Source: Paguma larvata
Taxonomy: Eukaryota; Chordata; Mammalia; Carnivora; Viverridae
NCBI GenBank assembly: GCA_030068075.1
Contig: CM057826.1
Coordinates: 36,754,211-36,818,210, forward strand
Reading direction: 5' to 3'
DNA: 64,000 nucleotides
Positions 35,150-45,345 of the stretch are shown one piece after another. The position numbers were made by a program, and so were the translations under genes. Below the pieces are notes generated by a model. The model was not told where the DNA came from. It did no database searches and saw only the letters and a list, made by a program, of their open reading frames with translations. Numbering within the stretch: the first letter of the stretch is position 1; each line of letters opens with the position of its first letter.

Positions 35150-35406
35150 GACACCAAAGAAGACAAGAAAGGAAAGTATATAACGTCTTGAAAGAAGACC
35201 ACTATGGCTAGAGAAGATAGACTAAAGAGAGATATAATTCAAGATGAGCTTGGGAAAAATGATTTAGGTCTTGTAGCTAGTGCCTTGTATGTCAAGTTCA
35301 GAAATTTGGTGTTTGTCTCAAGAGCTATAGGAAACCACTGAAGAACTTTACAGAACAGAGAAAGGGGATGGAGCACTAGAAGGAAGGGAGAAGATAACCA
35401 TATAAT

Positions 35407-35628
35407 TAGAAATATATATTTTTTAATTTATTTATTTATTTTGAGAGAGAGTGTAAGCACAAGCAGGGGAGGGGCAGAGAATCCAAGCAAGTGCTATCCT
35501 GTCTGCACAGAGCATGACTTGGTTTCAAACTCATGAACCCTGTGATCATGACCTGAGCCAAAATCAAGAAAGAATCATATGCTTAACCAACCAACTGAGC
35601 CACCCAGGTACCCCTAGAATTATACTTT
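35407..35628 (-). mobile_element. CAN-SINE, antisense
   Basis: T-rich end with TTTATTTATTTATTTTGAGA, (GA)n tract, inverted B box (GGTTTCAAACTCATGAAC) and inverted head CCACCCAGGTACCCC. Rough target-site duplications TAGAAATATATATTT (35,407-35,421) and TAGAATTATACTTT (35,615-35,628). Confidence 0.93.
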
Positions 35629-35629
35629 T

Positions 35630-35710
35630 AAAAAGATTCTTTTAGTTTAGGTTTGGGGCTATGATTAATAAAACCAATATAAAAAATTCAAAAAAAAAAA
35701 AGATTCTTTT
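35630..35710 (+). mobile_element. Tiny A-tailed retro-insert with perfect TSD
   Basis: A 53-bp insert (35,644-35,696) ending in an A-run is flanked by perfect 14-bp duplications AAAAAGATTCTTTT (35,630-35,643 and 35,697-35,710), the hallmark of L1-machinery integration. The non-A part (GTTTAGGTTTGGGGCTATG...) resembles an inverted piece of L1 ORF2, which would make it a severely truncated twin-primed L1. The source identity is uncertain; the TSD plus A-tail structure is directly visible. Confidence 0.65.
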
Positions 35711-36000
35711 GGTTGCATGTAAAGAGTATATCTAAAGATCAGAGGCAAGAATAGGTGAGGTAGACCAGTTACCTGGTTCTTGCAGTATCTAAAACAGGAA
35801 TGATTGCAGTATATTAACACAGTTGCAATAAAATTAGAAAGAAATGAGCAGATTTAAGAGATACTTAGAAAACAAAGCTAACAAGCTAATGGGACTTGAA
35901 AACAGTTGGGTAGTAGATAAGTTTTAAAGAGATGTTTAAAATAGGCAAGTTTCTGACTTGAGCTGTTACATTTGAGTTCCATTTCTTAAGACAGAGAACA

Positions 36001-37899
36001 CTGAAAAAGGAACCAATTTTCATGAGAAAGACTATGAGTTAGGAGCTATCAAGTGTAAGTTTTAAGAGTAATTGAGAGTAGCAGCACAAAAGTAATGGTC
36101 TTTTATAAAGATTAATTAAGCCCAGGTTTGCAGGGTGAATTGAAGATGGTAATAATGGAAACAATAAAAGCAGATAGAAGACTATTGTAACAATCTATGT
36201 GCCAGATCTCAAACTAGAAAGAGCAGACTAAATAAATAAGTAAAACTAATGAAAAAAAATTCATTATAAATTAAAATGTGAATGCATTTAGTAGATGATT
36301 TGCAAAGAGGAAGGGGGAACGGATTATTTAGACAAAGATCAACTGGAAATTAATTCTTCCTTTTCCTTTGGAATAGGATTATCTTATGGGAGAAATGGAA
36401 TTCTAAAGTGCTTTACTGGAAAATAGCCAATTTAAATTTTAGTAAATTAAAATGTAAAGAATATTTTAAGCATAGGGTGTGGTTTGAAGGCCAAAACAGA
36501 GAAAAATTTCAAACCAGTCAGTAAAGTCTGTTGCTGTTACCTCTGCTTCCTGGGTTATCCTTACTAATCCCTCCTATTGTCTTTTCCTCCCCTTCCTTCA
36601 CTAGTCACTTCTGGTAACTATTGCTGCCTTCTAACTAAATACAAACTCATAGAATCAGAAGCAAACAAAATGTGTTTACCCAGTGCATCTCTGAAAGATC
36701 TACTGAATATGTCCTATTTATATGAAATTACTTGTATATTCTTAAATTAAAAAAAATAAACTGTGACTTCTAAGACATTTGTGGAAAAGGTGTTCTCTCT
36801 GATTTAAAAAAAAAAAGATGTGACAAATTACATGTTTTCTGACTTTTATGGGTCCGTGTGAAACAGCGATGCCTGTAACTATGACAGGGTGTGTGGTCAA
36901 AGTCAGAATGCTAAAGACAACCTTGAAGAAAAACCAGGTGCATAGTCATGACATTAAATTCTCTAACCCTAGAATGTCTTACCTCCAAATTTCTTGTTTT
37001 GTAAGATGATAAATTTCCTTACTAAGTCATTTTAGTCACTGCTTCTATAAATATCCTGAAAACTTGATTCATATGAAAAGGTACTTTTTATTCCCTTCCT
37101 CAAACTTCTAATAGTAATATTTTTGCCATTGACTAATGAGTAAAAACCAAAATACTTATAAATTATTAAAAAATAACTATCTTTAATCCATATGGGATAT
37201 TTGTTTGGTTTACAAAAGAAGAGGATGAACATATGTGGAAGGCATATTACAAAACCATAATTTATACAAACAAAAATAACCCCATAAATTTATTTAACAC
37301 TAGAAACACAGTTTTAATCTTTTATGAATTATCATTACAAAAACACACATCTTGGTGGCATATCTGTATCTATGTCTATATTATCCTGCTTTAGCAATAA
37401 AGATATGGATGATTTGTTTGAATTACAAGGAGTGAATATCTTAAAGTCTAGTAATTGGGAAATATAGACCAGTAACACTACTAAATGAAAACGTGCTTCA
37501 CTTTACATTGTAGGTATAACAAAACATACACAAAAGGCTAAATTTAAAAATAATTGTATTCAAATTTTGTTAACCAATAATTTCAAAATTAAATAAGAAG
37601 CCATTGAAGGCAAAGATTAATTCAAAATATGATGAAATACAGAGATCTGAGCAAATAAATAGCAATCACAGATGAAATGATTCAACAATATGAAACCACA
37701 GAAAGTTGAAGCCATATTCAAACAAATTTATAACATTCAAGTTAGCTTGCTTATCAACACTGACACACAATTTACATAATTTGCAATTGATTCTCACAGA
37801 AAACACTAACTTTGAGCCTGGATTAAGCAAAATATTATCACTATCACTCAAAAAAATTCTATTTATCTCATTAGTATACCTATGTCAAAAAATTATGTT
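36001..37899. other. Mostly unassigned noncoding DNA
   Basis: A faint L2-like patch is possible at 36,500-36,650 ('ctgttgctgttacctctgct', 'ccttccttcactagtcactt'). Otherwise no gene or repeat recognised. Confidence 0.4.
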
Positions 37900-38157
37900 A
37901 AAGAAAAATACAGTCTAAGCACCTGGGTGGCTCAGTCAGTTAAGTGTCTGACTCTTGATTTGCCTCAAGTCATGATCTCAGGGCTCATGTTCTTGAGCCC
38001 TGTGACTGGCTCTGTACTGACAGCATGGAGCCTGTTTGGATTCTCTCTCTTCTACTCTTTCTGTTCCTTCTCTACTTGGGCACTCTCTCTCTCTCTCTCT
38101 CTCTCTCAAAATAAATAAATAAACTTAAAAAAATAAATATAAAGAAAATTACACTCA
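37900..38157 (+). mobile_element. CAN-SINE (felid type)
   Basis: Head AGCACCTGGGTGGCTCAGTC, diverged B box, pure CT run near 38,082-38,107 and AAAATAAATAAATAAAC tail. Imperfect target-site duplications AAGAAAAATACAGTCT and AAAGAAAATTACACTCA at about 37,900-37,916 and 38,141-38,157. Confidence 0.94.
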
Positions 38158-38227
38158 ATTATTATTAAAATTTCATCAGTAAAATATCTGTGGAAATTTG
38201 TTTGATCTTGTTATTTAAGTACTTATA

Positions 38228-38312
38228 TGATAGGCTCCATTTAGCCTGTTGGCCTTCAAAGCCTAAAGCATTTACTATGTGGTCCATTTCATAACACGTT
38301 TGCTACCCCTTC
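38228..38312 (+). mobile_element. hAT-type DNA transposon end fragment
   Basis: 'ggccttcaaagcctaaagca', 'tttactatgtggtccatttc' and 'cacgtttgctacccctt' match the terminal block of a common mammalian hAT element (GGCCCGCAAAGCCTAAAATATTTA ... TTTGCTGACCCCT, consensus words from memory). Fragmentary. Confidence 0.55.
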
Positions 38313-38406
38313 ATTTAGTACAGTGCCTAGAACCCTGTACTAATTATCTAGTACTAATTATTTAGTACAGTGCCTAGAACCCTGTACTAATTTAATTATC
38401 TGGTAT
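38313..38406. repeat. 47-bp tandem direct duplication
   Basis: Copy one at 38,313-38,359 and copy two at 38,360-38,406 share ATTTAGTACAGTGCCTAGAA and CCCTGTACTAATT; the distal halves differ slightly. A local segmental duplication. Confidence 0.9.
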
Positions 38407-38788
38407 AATTAAATAAACAGAAAACTCAACAGCCTAAACTCCTTAGTATCCTGCACAAAGCCTTTTTGACTTAACTGCTTTCTACTTTTCCTATGGCAGC
38501 TTCTACCACATTCTGCCTTGGACTTGTGCTCTAGCATATCTATACATATGAACACACAAATAAGATATGAGAAACCTAATGTTGACACAGTCACATTATG
38601 TAAAAAATAATAATAAAGGAAAAGTTTAGCTTCACAGGGTATAATAGTTTCCTTATTTGTGCTGTACAAAATTACCACAAAGTGTTTTACTGTTCGGTAG
38701 TCAGAAGAGAAGACTCTTATAGAACTAAAATCAAGTTTTAGCCAGCTTAGTTCCTTCTGAAGTCTCCAGAAGAGAATCCTTTTCTTGC
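38407..38788. other. Unassigned noncoding DNA
   Basis: The 89-codon minus frame at 38,409-38,678 has no support. Nothing else seen. Confidence 0.45.
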
Positions 38789-39019
38789 CTTTCTCAATTT
38801 TTTTAATGCTTATTTATATTTTGAGAGAGAGACAGAGTACGAGTGAGGGGAGGGTCAGAGAGAGAGGGAGACACAGAATCCCAAGCCAGATCCAGGGTCT
38901 GAGCTGTCAGCACAGAGCTCGCTGTGGGGCATGAACCCATGAACCGTGAGATCATGACCTGAGCCAAAATCGGAGGCTTAACCAACTGAGCCACCTAGCA
39001 TCCATCTTTCTCAGCTTTT
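38789..39019 (-). mobile_element. CAN-SINE, antisense, with TSD
   Basis: TTTTTTAATGCTTATTTATATTT tail region, (GA)n, inverted B-box region with ATGAACCCATGAACCGTGAG, inverted head GAGCCACCTAGCATCC. Target-site duplications CTTTCTCAATTTTT (38,789-38,802) and CTTTCTCAGCTTTT (39,006-39,019). Confidence 0.95.
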
Positions 39020-39426
39020 GGAGGCTGTCCATATTTCTTGAATTGTGGCAGGATTTTTCCAATCTCTTCCACTGTCATGCTGCCTTCTATTCATTCTTAC
39101 CTCCTTTTTCCCTATTAAAAGACTCTTTTGACCATAATGAGCCCATCCAGATATTCCAGGATAATCTCCCCATTTTAAGATATTTTCCTTAATGACATCT
39201 GCAATTTCTTCACCATATATGGCAACATTCTCAGGTTTTAGAGATTAGAACATTAGATTAATTATACTGGGAGCACCTGTTATTCAGGCCACCACAGAGG
39301 ACCTTTGAGCAATGACTTTTTTTGAATAGATGAAATTTTATAGATAATTAATATTTTATCCTCTTACTGAGAAAGACTTCGTATTAACTAAGTTATATTG
39401 AATAGATATATTTTTGAAAATAGTAA
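39020..39426. other. Unassigned noncoding DNA
   Basis: No gene or named repeat. Confidence 0.45.
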
Positions 39427-39636
39427 CTATTTCATGAGGTTTTTTTTAATGTTTATCTATTTTGAGAGACAGAGAGTGACAGCAAGAGCGGAGGGTGGGG
39501 GCAGAGAGAGAGGGAGAAAGAGAATCCCAAGCAGGGATTCAAAATACAATCTCACACACTGTGAGAGCGTGACCTGAGCAAAAATCAAGAGTTGGATGCT
39601 CAAACGACTGAACCTTCGGGCACCCCTATTTCATGA
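39427..39636 (-). mobile_element. CAN-SINE, antisense, with TSD
   Basis: Inverted SINE body 39,438-39,625 with (GA)n tract and degraded inverted head (GACTGAACCTTCGGGCACCC). Perfect target-site duplication CTATTTCATGA at 39,427-39,437 and 39,626-39,636. Confidence 0.94.
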
Positions 39637-39822
39637 CTTTTTATGCATTTTTCTTACTGTGAAAATATGATTATGACCACAGAGTCTGCTGATAGGAGCA
39701 GGAAAGTTTCTCCTAGATTTAATGTTCCCATCCTAGTTTTTTTGTATAGGACTTTGCTCCCTTCACCCATGAAAAATTAAAACTTTTCATAGTTTCTGTA
39801 TTTTTCCTCCCCTTGTCTATTC

Positions 39823-39979
39823 CAGTGATACCCAACATGGAGTTTCTGGACCAAGAGCATGAGCTGGAAATTTGTTAAAAACATAAATTCTCAGGGACCA
39901 ATTCGGTCCTGCTGAATCAGAAATTCTGGTGTTTGTATCTCAAGTTTCTGATAATCCTAGAGACACAGAGAACCACTTG
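39823..39979. mobile_element. MER5A-like hAT MITE
   Basis: Begins CAGTGATACCCAACATGG and ends GAGAACCACTTG, a decayed version of the MER5A inverted termini (CAGTGGTTCTCAAA). Inner words 'ggaccaagagcatgagct', 'atttgttaaaaacataaatt' and 'ctgctgaatcagaaattctg' match. Non-autonomous, no transposase coding. Confidence 0.85.
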
Positions 39980-41830
39980 CCTATCAAAGAAAACATAATA
40001 GTTTCTGGAAACTGTATCTATTTGTTGTAAACCTTCTGATCTTTATACTTTGTTGCTTGTAATCTTTTGGGGGATTGGAAATCAGATGACCACTCTAGCT
40101 ATAACTATTTTCAGTAGAAGACCACAGAGGCTCTGAGTGAAAACTGGTAGTTTCTTATGTGAGTAAAGTCCGTACATTTTATAAATAAGCCATTAACTGT
40201 AATTTTCAGTTACTTTGAATATTTTACTTATTTCTCACTCCTCCATTAAGTTACTCATAGACAATGTTTTGTATATTTCATTAAATTCCATAAATAGGTA
40301 AAACTGAAGAGATGAGATTAAAGAAATTCTACAAACTTTCCAGAAAACTTCCAAGTTTAAGAAAATATTTTTAAATAGTAACGCATCCTCGAATATATGA
40401 CCAAAGAACATACATTTCTGTATTTGATATTCAAATGTTATTAAATATTCTAAAACCTCAACTATTTTATCCTAAGAAAAATAGGCCAGCTTGAAAACTT
40501 CTCATCCTAAAATATGTCAGATTTTTGGATGTTTCTGGGTAAAAGAATTAAAGAGAATGAATTATGTTGGTTAGACTAAATGTTTTGAGAAGTATGTTAT
40601 TACCTGAATGTAAGAATTCAGCTTCCCTGTCTCTCAGAGAAATAACTCTTAGGCAGTATGCTGTCCAAATCATCAATATGTGCAGTGGAGGTATGATCCA
40701 GTTACCCACAATGGCATTGGTATGATCATTCACCTTTTATTAGCTTTTGTCTCTTTCTTGTCTCTCTTTTTCCATTATTTCTCAGCATGTCCTGGTACCA
40801 GGACTATTTACATTTATATCCTGGCATAGTGTCCATTTCTGGGGAAAGCCAACCTATAACATCACAGTATTTGGGTACAACAAAAATTGCAATTTTGAAT
40901 TTTAAAGCATGGCCGTTAAATGAATCAGTCTTTAAAACAGTGCCACGATAAGAAGAGATAATGCAGAAGTAAGGCTATAAAATGTGGACTGAGGTATGAC
41001 AACATTGGAGGGAAATTGAGCAAAAAATAAATTTCAGCTGAATTTAAGAGGGGAAAAAAACTGTTTCAATGAGCAAATCCTTTAAAAGAAATATTCTTGG
41101 CACAGTGGTAGTAGTCCTATTCTTTGAGGCATTTAACTCCACATCCAACAATGTATTGTAAATAACAATGCCAAATGGCAGTAGATGGACATGATAACCT
41201 AATAGGTCTTTTCTGGCTCTAATATCTATGATTGTATGATTCAATTCAAATACAGTAGTTGACTGTATCTCAAGTGTGTAATACACTTCAATTGTGAAGT
41301 GCTACAATTTCAATACTAATATGTTTGAAGTGACAGATATGTCACCTAAGTACCGAGTACAGTTGTTTGAAATGCTACAGAAAACAAACCTTTCCCATAC
41401 AGATAAATCTATATGCACCTCTATCAGGCAGGCATTATATCCATAAGCAGTTATCATTCATTAATAAGACCCATATTAAATCTTTGGAAAGCCCATGTGT
41501 GGGAAATTATTCCATAAACAAATAGAGAAACAGGGTCTTGCTAGCTTCATGAGAAATAATATTAATCTGCACCAAGACACTGATCAAAAGGCATGCAGAT
41601 CATTGCACTTTCAAGGGAAGTCTGTCTCCATCAACATCAAAATCACTGAACTGAGAAATCTACAGTGTCTAAATGATGTCGGGAGTTTTGCTGTTATGTC
41701 TCAATTTAGTGATACAACACATGTGGCTAGTCTCTGAAACATGCCAGGTAGGCCATTCCCAGTTGAAATAAGGAACAAAAAGTTCTCTGGTAATCCTCAT
41801 TTTGATTCAGCCCACATATTGTTACTTATT
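39980..41830. other. Unassigned noncoding DNA
   Basis: About 1.9 kb. 41,100-41,290 hints at an old LTR or MER-type repeat ('aataggtcttttctggctct', 'atctatgattgtatgattca'), but I cannot name it. No gene supported. Confidence 0.4.
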
Positions 41831-41887
41831 TTTCTTCCTTATTTCCTTCCTTCCTTCTTTCTTTCTTTTCTTCCTTCCTTCCTTTCT
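41831..41887. repeat. (CTTT/CCTT)n pyrimidine microsatellite
   Basis: Imperfect TTCC and TTTC tetranucleotide array of about 57 bp. Confidence 0.9.
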
Positions 41888-42115
41888 ATTATGGAACAGT
41901 AGTAGCTCAATTGAGTGAGCTCCATGTTCATGCATAACACTTTCTTTGAATGAAGTAGGACCTCCCAATCCAGATTATGGGAAATGAGGTCCATTGACAA
42001 AGTAACTTCAGAGAAGCCAAGACATTTATATCACAGGTTCAGAGTAATGTTTCCCTATTAATGCCAACCTGTTTAAATGCTACCTTATTTCACTATTAAT
42101 GTCCCAGAGTGTTTA

Positions 42116-42265
42116 AAAAGAATACAACTGAGGGGCACGTGAGTGGCTCAGTTGGTTAAGCATCTGACTCTTGATTTTGGCTCAGGTCATGATCGCAGGG
42201 TCGTGAGATTGAGACCCATGTCAGGCTCCATGCCACGCATGGAGCCTGCTTAATATTCTCTCTCC

Positions 42266-42315
<50 letters not shown>

Positions 42316-42395
42316 TGTGCCCCTGTCCCCACACTGTTTCTCTATAAATATATAAGTAAATAAATAAATATTAAAAAATAAAAGAATACAATTGA
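42116..42395 (+). mobile_element. CAN-SINE, older variant, with internal (CA)n
   Basis: Head GGGGCACGTGAGTGGCTCAG at about 42,132, B-box relic GTGAGATTGAGACCC, and a second half reading CATGGAGCCTGCTTAATATT that differs from the young felid type. A CT run leads into a CA array (42,281-42,312), then AAATAAATAAATATT. Target-site duplications AAAAGAATACAACTGA / AAAAGAATACAATTGA at 42,116-42,131 and 42,380-42,395. Confidence 0.94.
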
Positions 42396-43179
42396 AATGT
42401 ACTGTTTCTCAGATCAGTAGGCTTATTTATTAACTTCTCACTTGAACAAGATCTTTCACTTCACAGAGATAAATGAGTTAATGATCTCCATTTGGTACAG
42501 GAATAGTAGTTCAGACTTCACTGAATATATTCTCATAGCCAGTTATATGCACAGGCAGATGTGAAGACGAAGTTCCAAGTTCTTCAGAGAAAGGAAGTAT
42601 AGCAGTTAAAACTATGATTGTGATTTTGTTGACCCTTCTCTCATAGAAAACTGGGGTCTTTATCTCCTCTCCATGAATCAGAGTGAGCCTATGACCAACT
42701 GCCTTATCGAGGAAAATGTGGCAGAAGTGATGCTGTATGACTTCTCTAGCAAGGTCATAAAACTGCATTCATCTTCAGTCATGTTGCTAGAACACTCACT
42801 CTTGCAGTCCTGAGACAACTTGTAAGAATTCTATCTTAAAGTCTCCATGTTGTGAGGAAGCCACACCACACAGACAGGCCACGTGATGGGCGTTTAGTCC
42901 CAGGTATGGCCAACTTGAATCATACCAATAAGGATGCCAGACAGGGTAGTTAAGAAATTTCCAGGTTATTCTAGCGTCCAGTCATTTGAATCTTTCTAGC
43001 TAAGGCCCCAGAAATTGTGGAAATGAGACAAGTCATCACTATTATATCCTTCCTGAATTCCTGACTTACACGATAGTGAACATACTAAAATGGTTATTGT
43101 TTCATACCACTGAGTCTGAGCAAGTTAGTTATGCAGAAAATAAAATAAAATAAAACAACAACAGCAATAACAAAAACAT
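42396..43179. other. Unassigned noncoding DNA
   Basis: An 85-codon minus frame (42,511-42,768) has no recognisable domain. 42,830-43,120 may be an old repeat that I cannot name. Confidence 0.4.
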
Positions 43180-43350
43180 GACTGGAAGAGAGATGAATCA
43201 GAAAGGAAGGGAGAAAGCCAGAAAGAGTAAAAAAGAGGAAAGAAAGAGGCAAGAAAAAAAGAAGGAAGATGAAAGAATAGAGTGAAGACAGGAGGGAAGA
43301 ATGGAGAGGGGGACAAGGGGAAGAAGCAAGAATGGAGGAAAAGGAGTAAC
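43180..43350. repeat. Polypurine tract
   Basis: About 170 bp almost entirely of A and G with few pyrimidines, degenerate GGAA/GAAA/AGAG words, no clean period. Preceded by an AAAAT-unit run at 43,137-43,158. Confidence 0.85.
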
Positions 43351-43531
43351 CTGTCCAGAAGTACTGCTAAGACAGCTTCTTCATGTTTAGCACAATGGTA
43401 GTCATGGAGAATTTGTCATAAGATTTAGTCTTGCCCTCCTCATAGAGGTCTGTTCAACTTAAACACAGATGAATTGATAATCGAATAGGGATTCTAAAAA
43501 ATGAGGGCAAGGGAGGAGAAAGAATTCTCTT
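43351..43531. other. Unassigned noncoding DNA
   Basis: Nothing recognised. Confidence 0.4.
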
Positions 43532-43765
43532 TATTTGGGGCAGATCTTTTTGTTTTTTTAATGTTTATGCTGGGACAGAGGATGAGTGGGGGAGGTGCAG
43601 AGATAGAGGGAGACACAGAATCCGAAGCAGGCTCCAGGCTCTGAGCTGTCAGCATAGAGCCGGATGCAGGGCTTGAATTTGCAGACCATGAGATCATGAC
43701 CTGAGCCAAAGTTGGCCGCTTAACCGACTGAGCCACCCAGTCGCCCCTATTTGGGGGAGATCTTT
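43532..43765 (-). mobile_element. CAN-SINE, antisense, with 18-bp TSD
   Basis: TTTTTTTAATGTTTATGCTG tail side, (GA)n, inverted B-box region GGGCTTGAATTTGCAGACC, inverted head CCGACTGAGCCACCCAGTCG. Target-site duplications TATTTGGGGCAGATCTTT and TATTTGGGGGAGATCTTT (one mismatch) at 43,532-43,549 and 43,748-43,765. Confidence 0.96.
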
Positions 43766-43944
43766 AGACTGAATGACGTATACTAACTATAGAGGGATTA
43801 GTATTAAAACTAAAGGTAAGAGAAAAGATAATTGAAAATATAGAAACAAATTATTTCTTCCACAAAAGGAGAGTCATGACTAAAACTTAAACTTTTAAAT
43901 AGGTTCATACCACCAGAGCCAGTGAAATTTCAAGCAGCACATAT

Positions 43945-44436
43945 TGTAACAGCACTCTGATCCATCCTAAGTGTTAACTTACTTCAAGCTTATGCGCTCC
44001 TTGCTTGCTAACCTAAGTCCTTCCGTTTGTGGCAGAACTAATTTACTTTCCTTGAGATTTGGAAACCACTGGCCTTGAGGAATGCAGGACCAAACTTTCC
44101 CAAAAAATAAGGCCTGATTACATTCAAAAACAGTCGACACAGATGCCAGCAAGTCTTTTCAGGGTCTAGTTGACATAAGACTAGCTGCTTGGGCACCTGC
44201 TTCTCCTGCACACCACCCTCCCTCCCTTTTCCTGTGCCTTATCCTTTAAAACCCTCCAGCTTCCCTTGGACAGGGAAGACGGTCTTTGAGATGTCAGTCC
44301 TCCATCTTCCCAGATTGCCACCTTCCTAAATAAAGAAACCTTTCCTTTCCCACATCACTTGTCTCTCAAGTATTGATTTTCCAGCAGAAAGCACCTGAAA
44401 CTGAGTTTGGAACTGGTTCTCTGCCTGGTAAAAACA
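43945..44436 (+). mobile_element. ERV solo LTR (class I-like), 492 bp
   Basis: Starts TGTAACAGC and ends GGTAAAAACA, so TG...CA termini. U3-like block, then CCTTTAAAACCCTCCAGCTT (TATA-like TTTAAAA), GGGAAGACGGTCTTTGAGAT, CCTAAATAAAGAAACCTTTC (poly(A) signal AATAAA) and a U5-like TTGTCTCTCAAGTATTGATT region. No proviral genes adjoin. The carnivore subfamily is not assigned. Confidence 0.75.
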
Positions 44437-44704
44437 TGACAGAGAATGCTTTTTGTAGAGCACAAATCCATCAGGTAATGTGATAATCAAGGTAGTAGGT
44501 TATGAACTACTGTATAACTCATTAATTTAGAGATTAATTGGTGGTAATTATTCACAAACTACACTGTTTTAATTAAAGAAAATTGCAATAGTTTTATTTT
44601 AAAAAGATTTCTTAAAAAATGTGACAAAATAAGAAATATATTTGATCTTTGTCCCGTTTCCTAGCTAAGAGCTCTTAGAACTCTTAAATTTCCTGAGCCT
44701 TGGC
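44437..44704. other. Unassigned noncoding DNA between two LTRs
   Basis: No gag/pol/env-like frame and no primer-binding site recognised, so the flanking LTRs are separate insertions. Confidence 0.5.
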
Positions 44705-45345
44705 AGTGCCTTTTGTTAATCAAAAGGAACCCCTTTTGAACACACTTGAGTTTATGCTAATGAGTTTATTTAGAGGGGTCTCTAGATAGCCTCGGGATAG
44801 GGCTGTCCCAGTAAGATGAAGTAATTAGAGGATTAGAACTTTCAGCCCCACCTCTGGTAAAGTAGGGGTGGGACTGGAAAATGTGCTCTATAAAAATTCT
44901 TGAATAATGATATTAGCTGAGTTTCAGGGGGGTGAACACATCAGAGTGCTTACAGGGTGGTGTGCCCAAAGAGGGTTTGGAAGCTTATGCCTCTCTGATC
45001 CCCCATACCTTGTCCTATGCATCTCTCCCATTTGGCTGTTCCTAAGAGCATCCTTCGCAATAAATCACTAAATGTAAATAAAGTGTTTCTCTGAATTCTG
45101 TGAGACATTCCAGCAAAATCTGGAACCTGAGAAGGGGCTCTTTGGAAATCCCTGTTTATAGCTGATTGGCCAGAAGTATCAGTGACAACTTGGGACTTGG
45201 GACTGGCATGTGAAGTAGAAGCAACGGGATGATGCCCTTAATCTGTGGGGTCTGTACTAACTCTAGTAGGGAGTAAGTGTTAGATTTGAATTGACTTGTA
45301 GGACAGTAAATTGGTATCAGCAGGGAATTTGTTTTTTTGTGTGTG
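44705..45345 (+). mobile_element. Second ERV LTR, different family
   Basis: Contains TTGTTAATCAAAAGGAACCC, GCTCTATAAAAATTC (TATA region), CTTCGCAATAAATCACTAAA and GTAAATAAAGTG (poly(A) signals), then the recurrent mammalian LTR tail 'ctgaattctgtgagacattc', 'cctgagaaggggctctttgg', 'ctgattggccagaagtatca', 'cttaatctgtggggtctgta'. Plus orientation; ends imprecise and family name not recalled. Confidence 0.7.

Larger units (their letters stand above)
35150..36000 (-). repeat. Ancient L2-associated repeat, antisense, split by younger insertions
   Basis: 'agaccactatggctagagaagatagac', 'gatgagcttgggaaaaatgatttaggtcttgtagctagtgccttgtatg' and 'ggaaaccactgaagaactttacagaacag' (35,197-35,360) repeat the layout seen at 12,095-12,760. 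The flow resumes after the SINE ('ggttgcatgtaaagagtata', 'gaataggtgaggtagaccag', 'tgcagtatctaaaacaggaa'). So an old element was interrupted by a SINE and a short A-tailed insert. Confidence 0.55.

Noticed and set aside
43945..45345. A provirus bounded by two LTRs
   Set aside because: The two LTR sequences differ in family and the 270 bp between them hold no retroviral genes.
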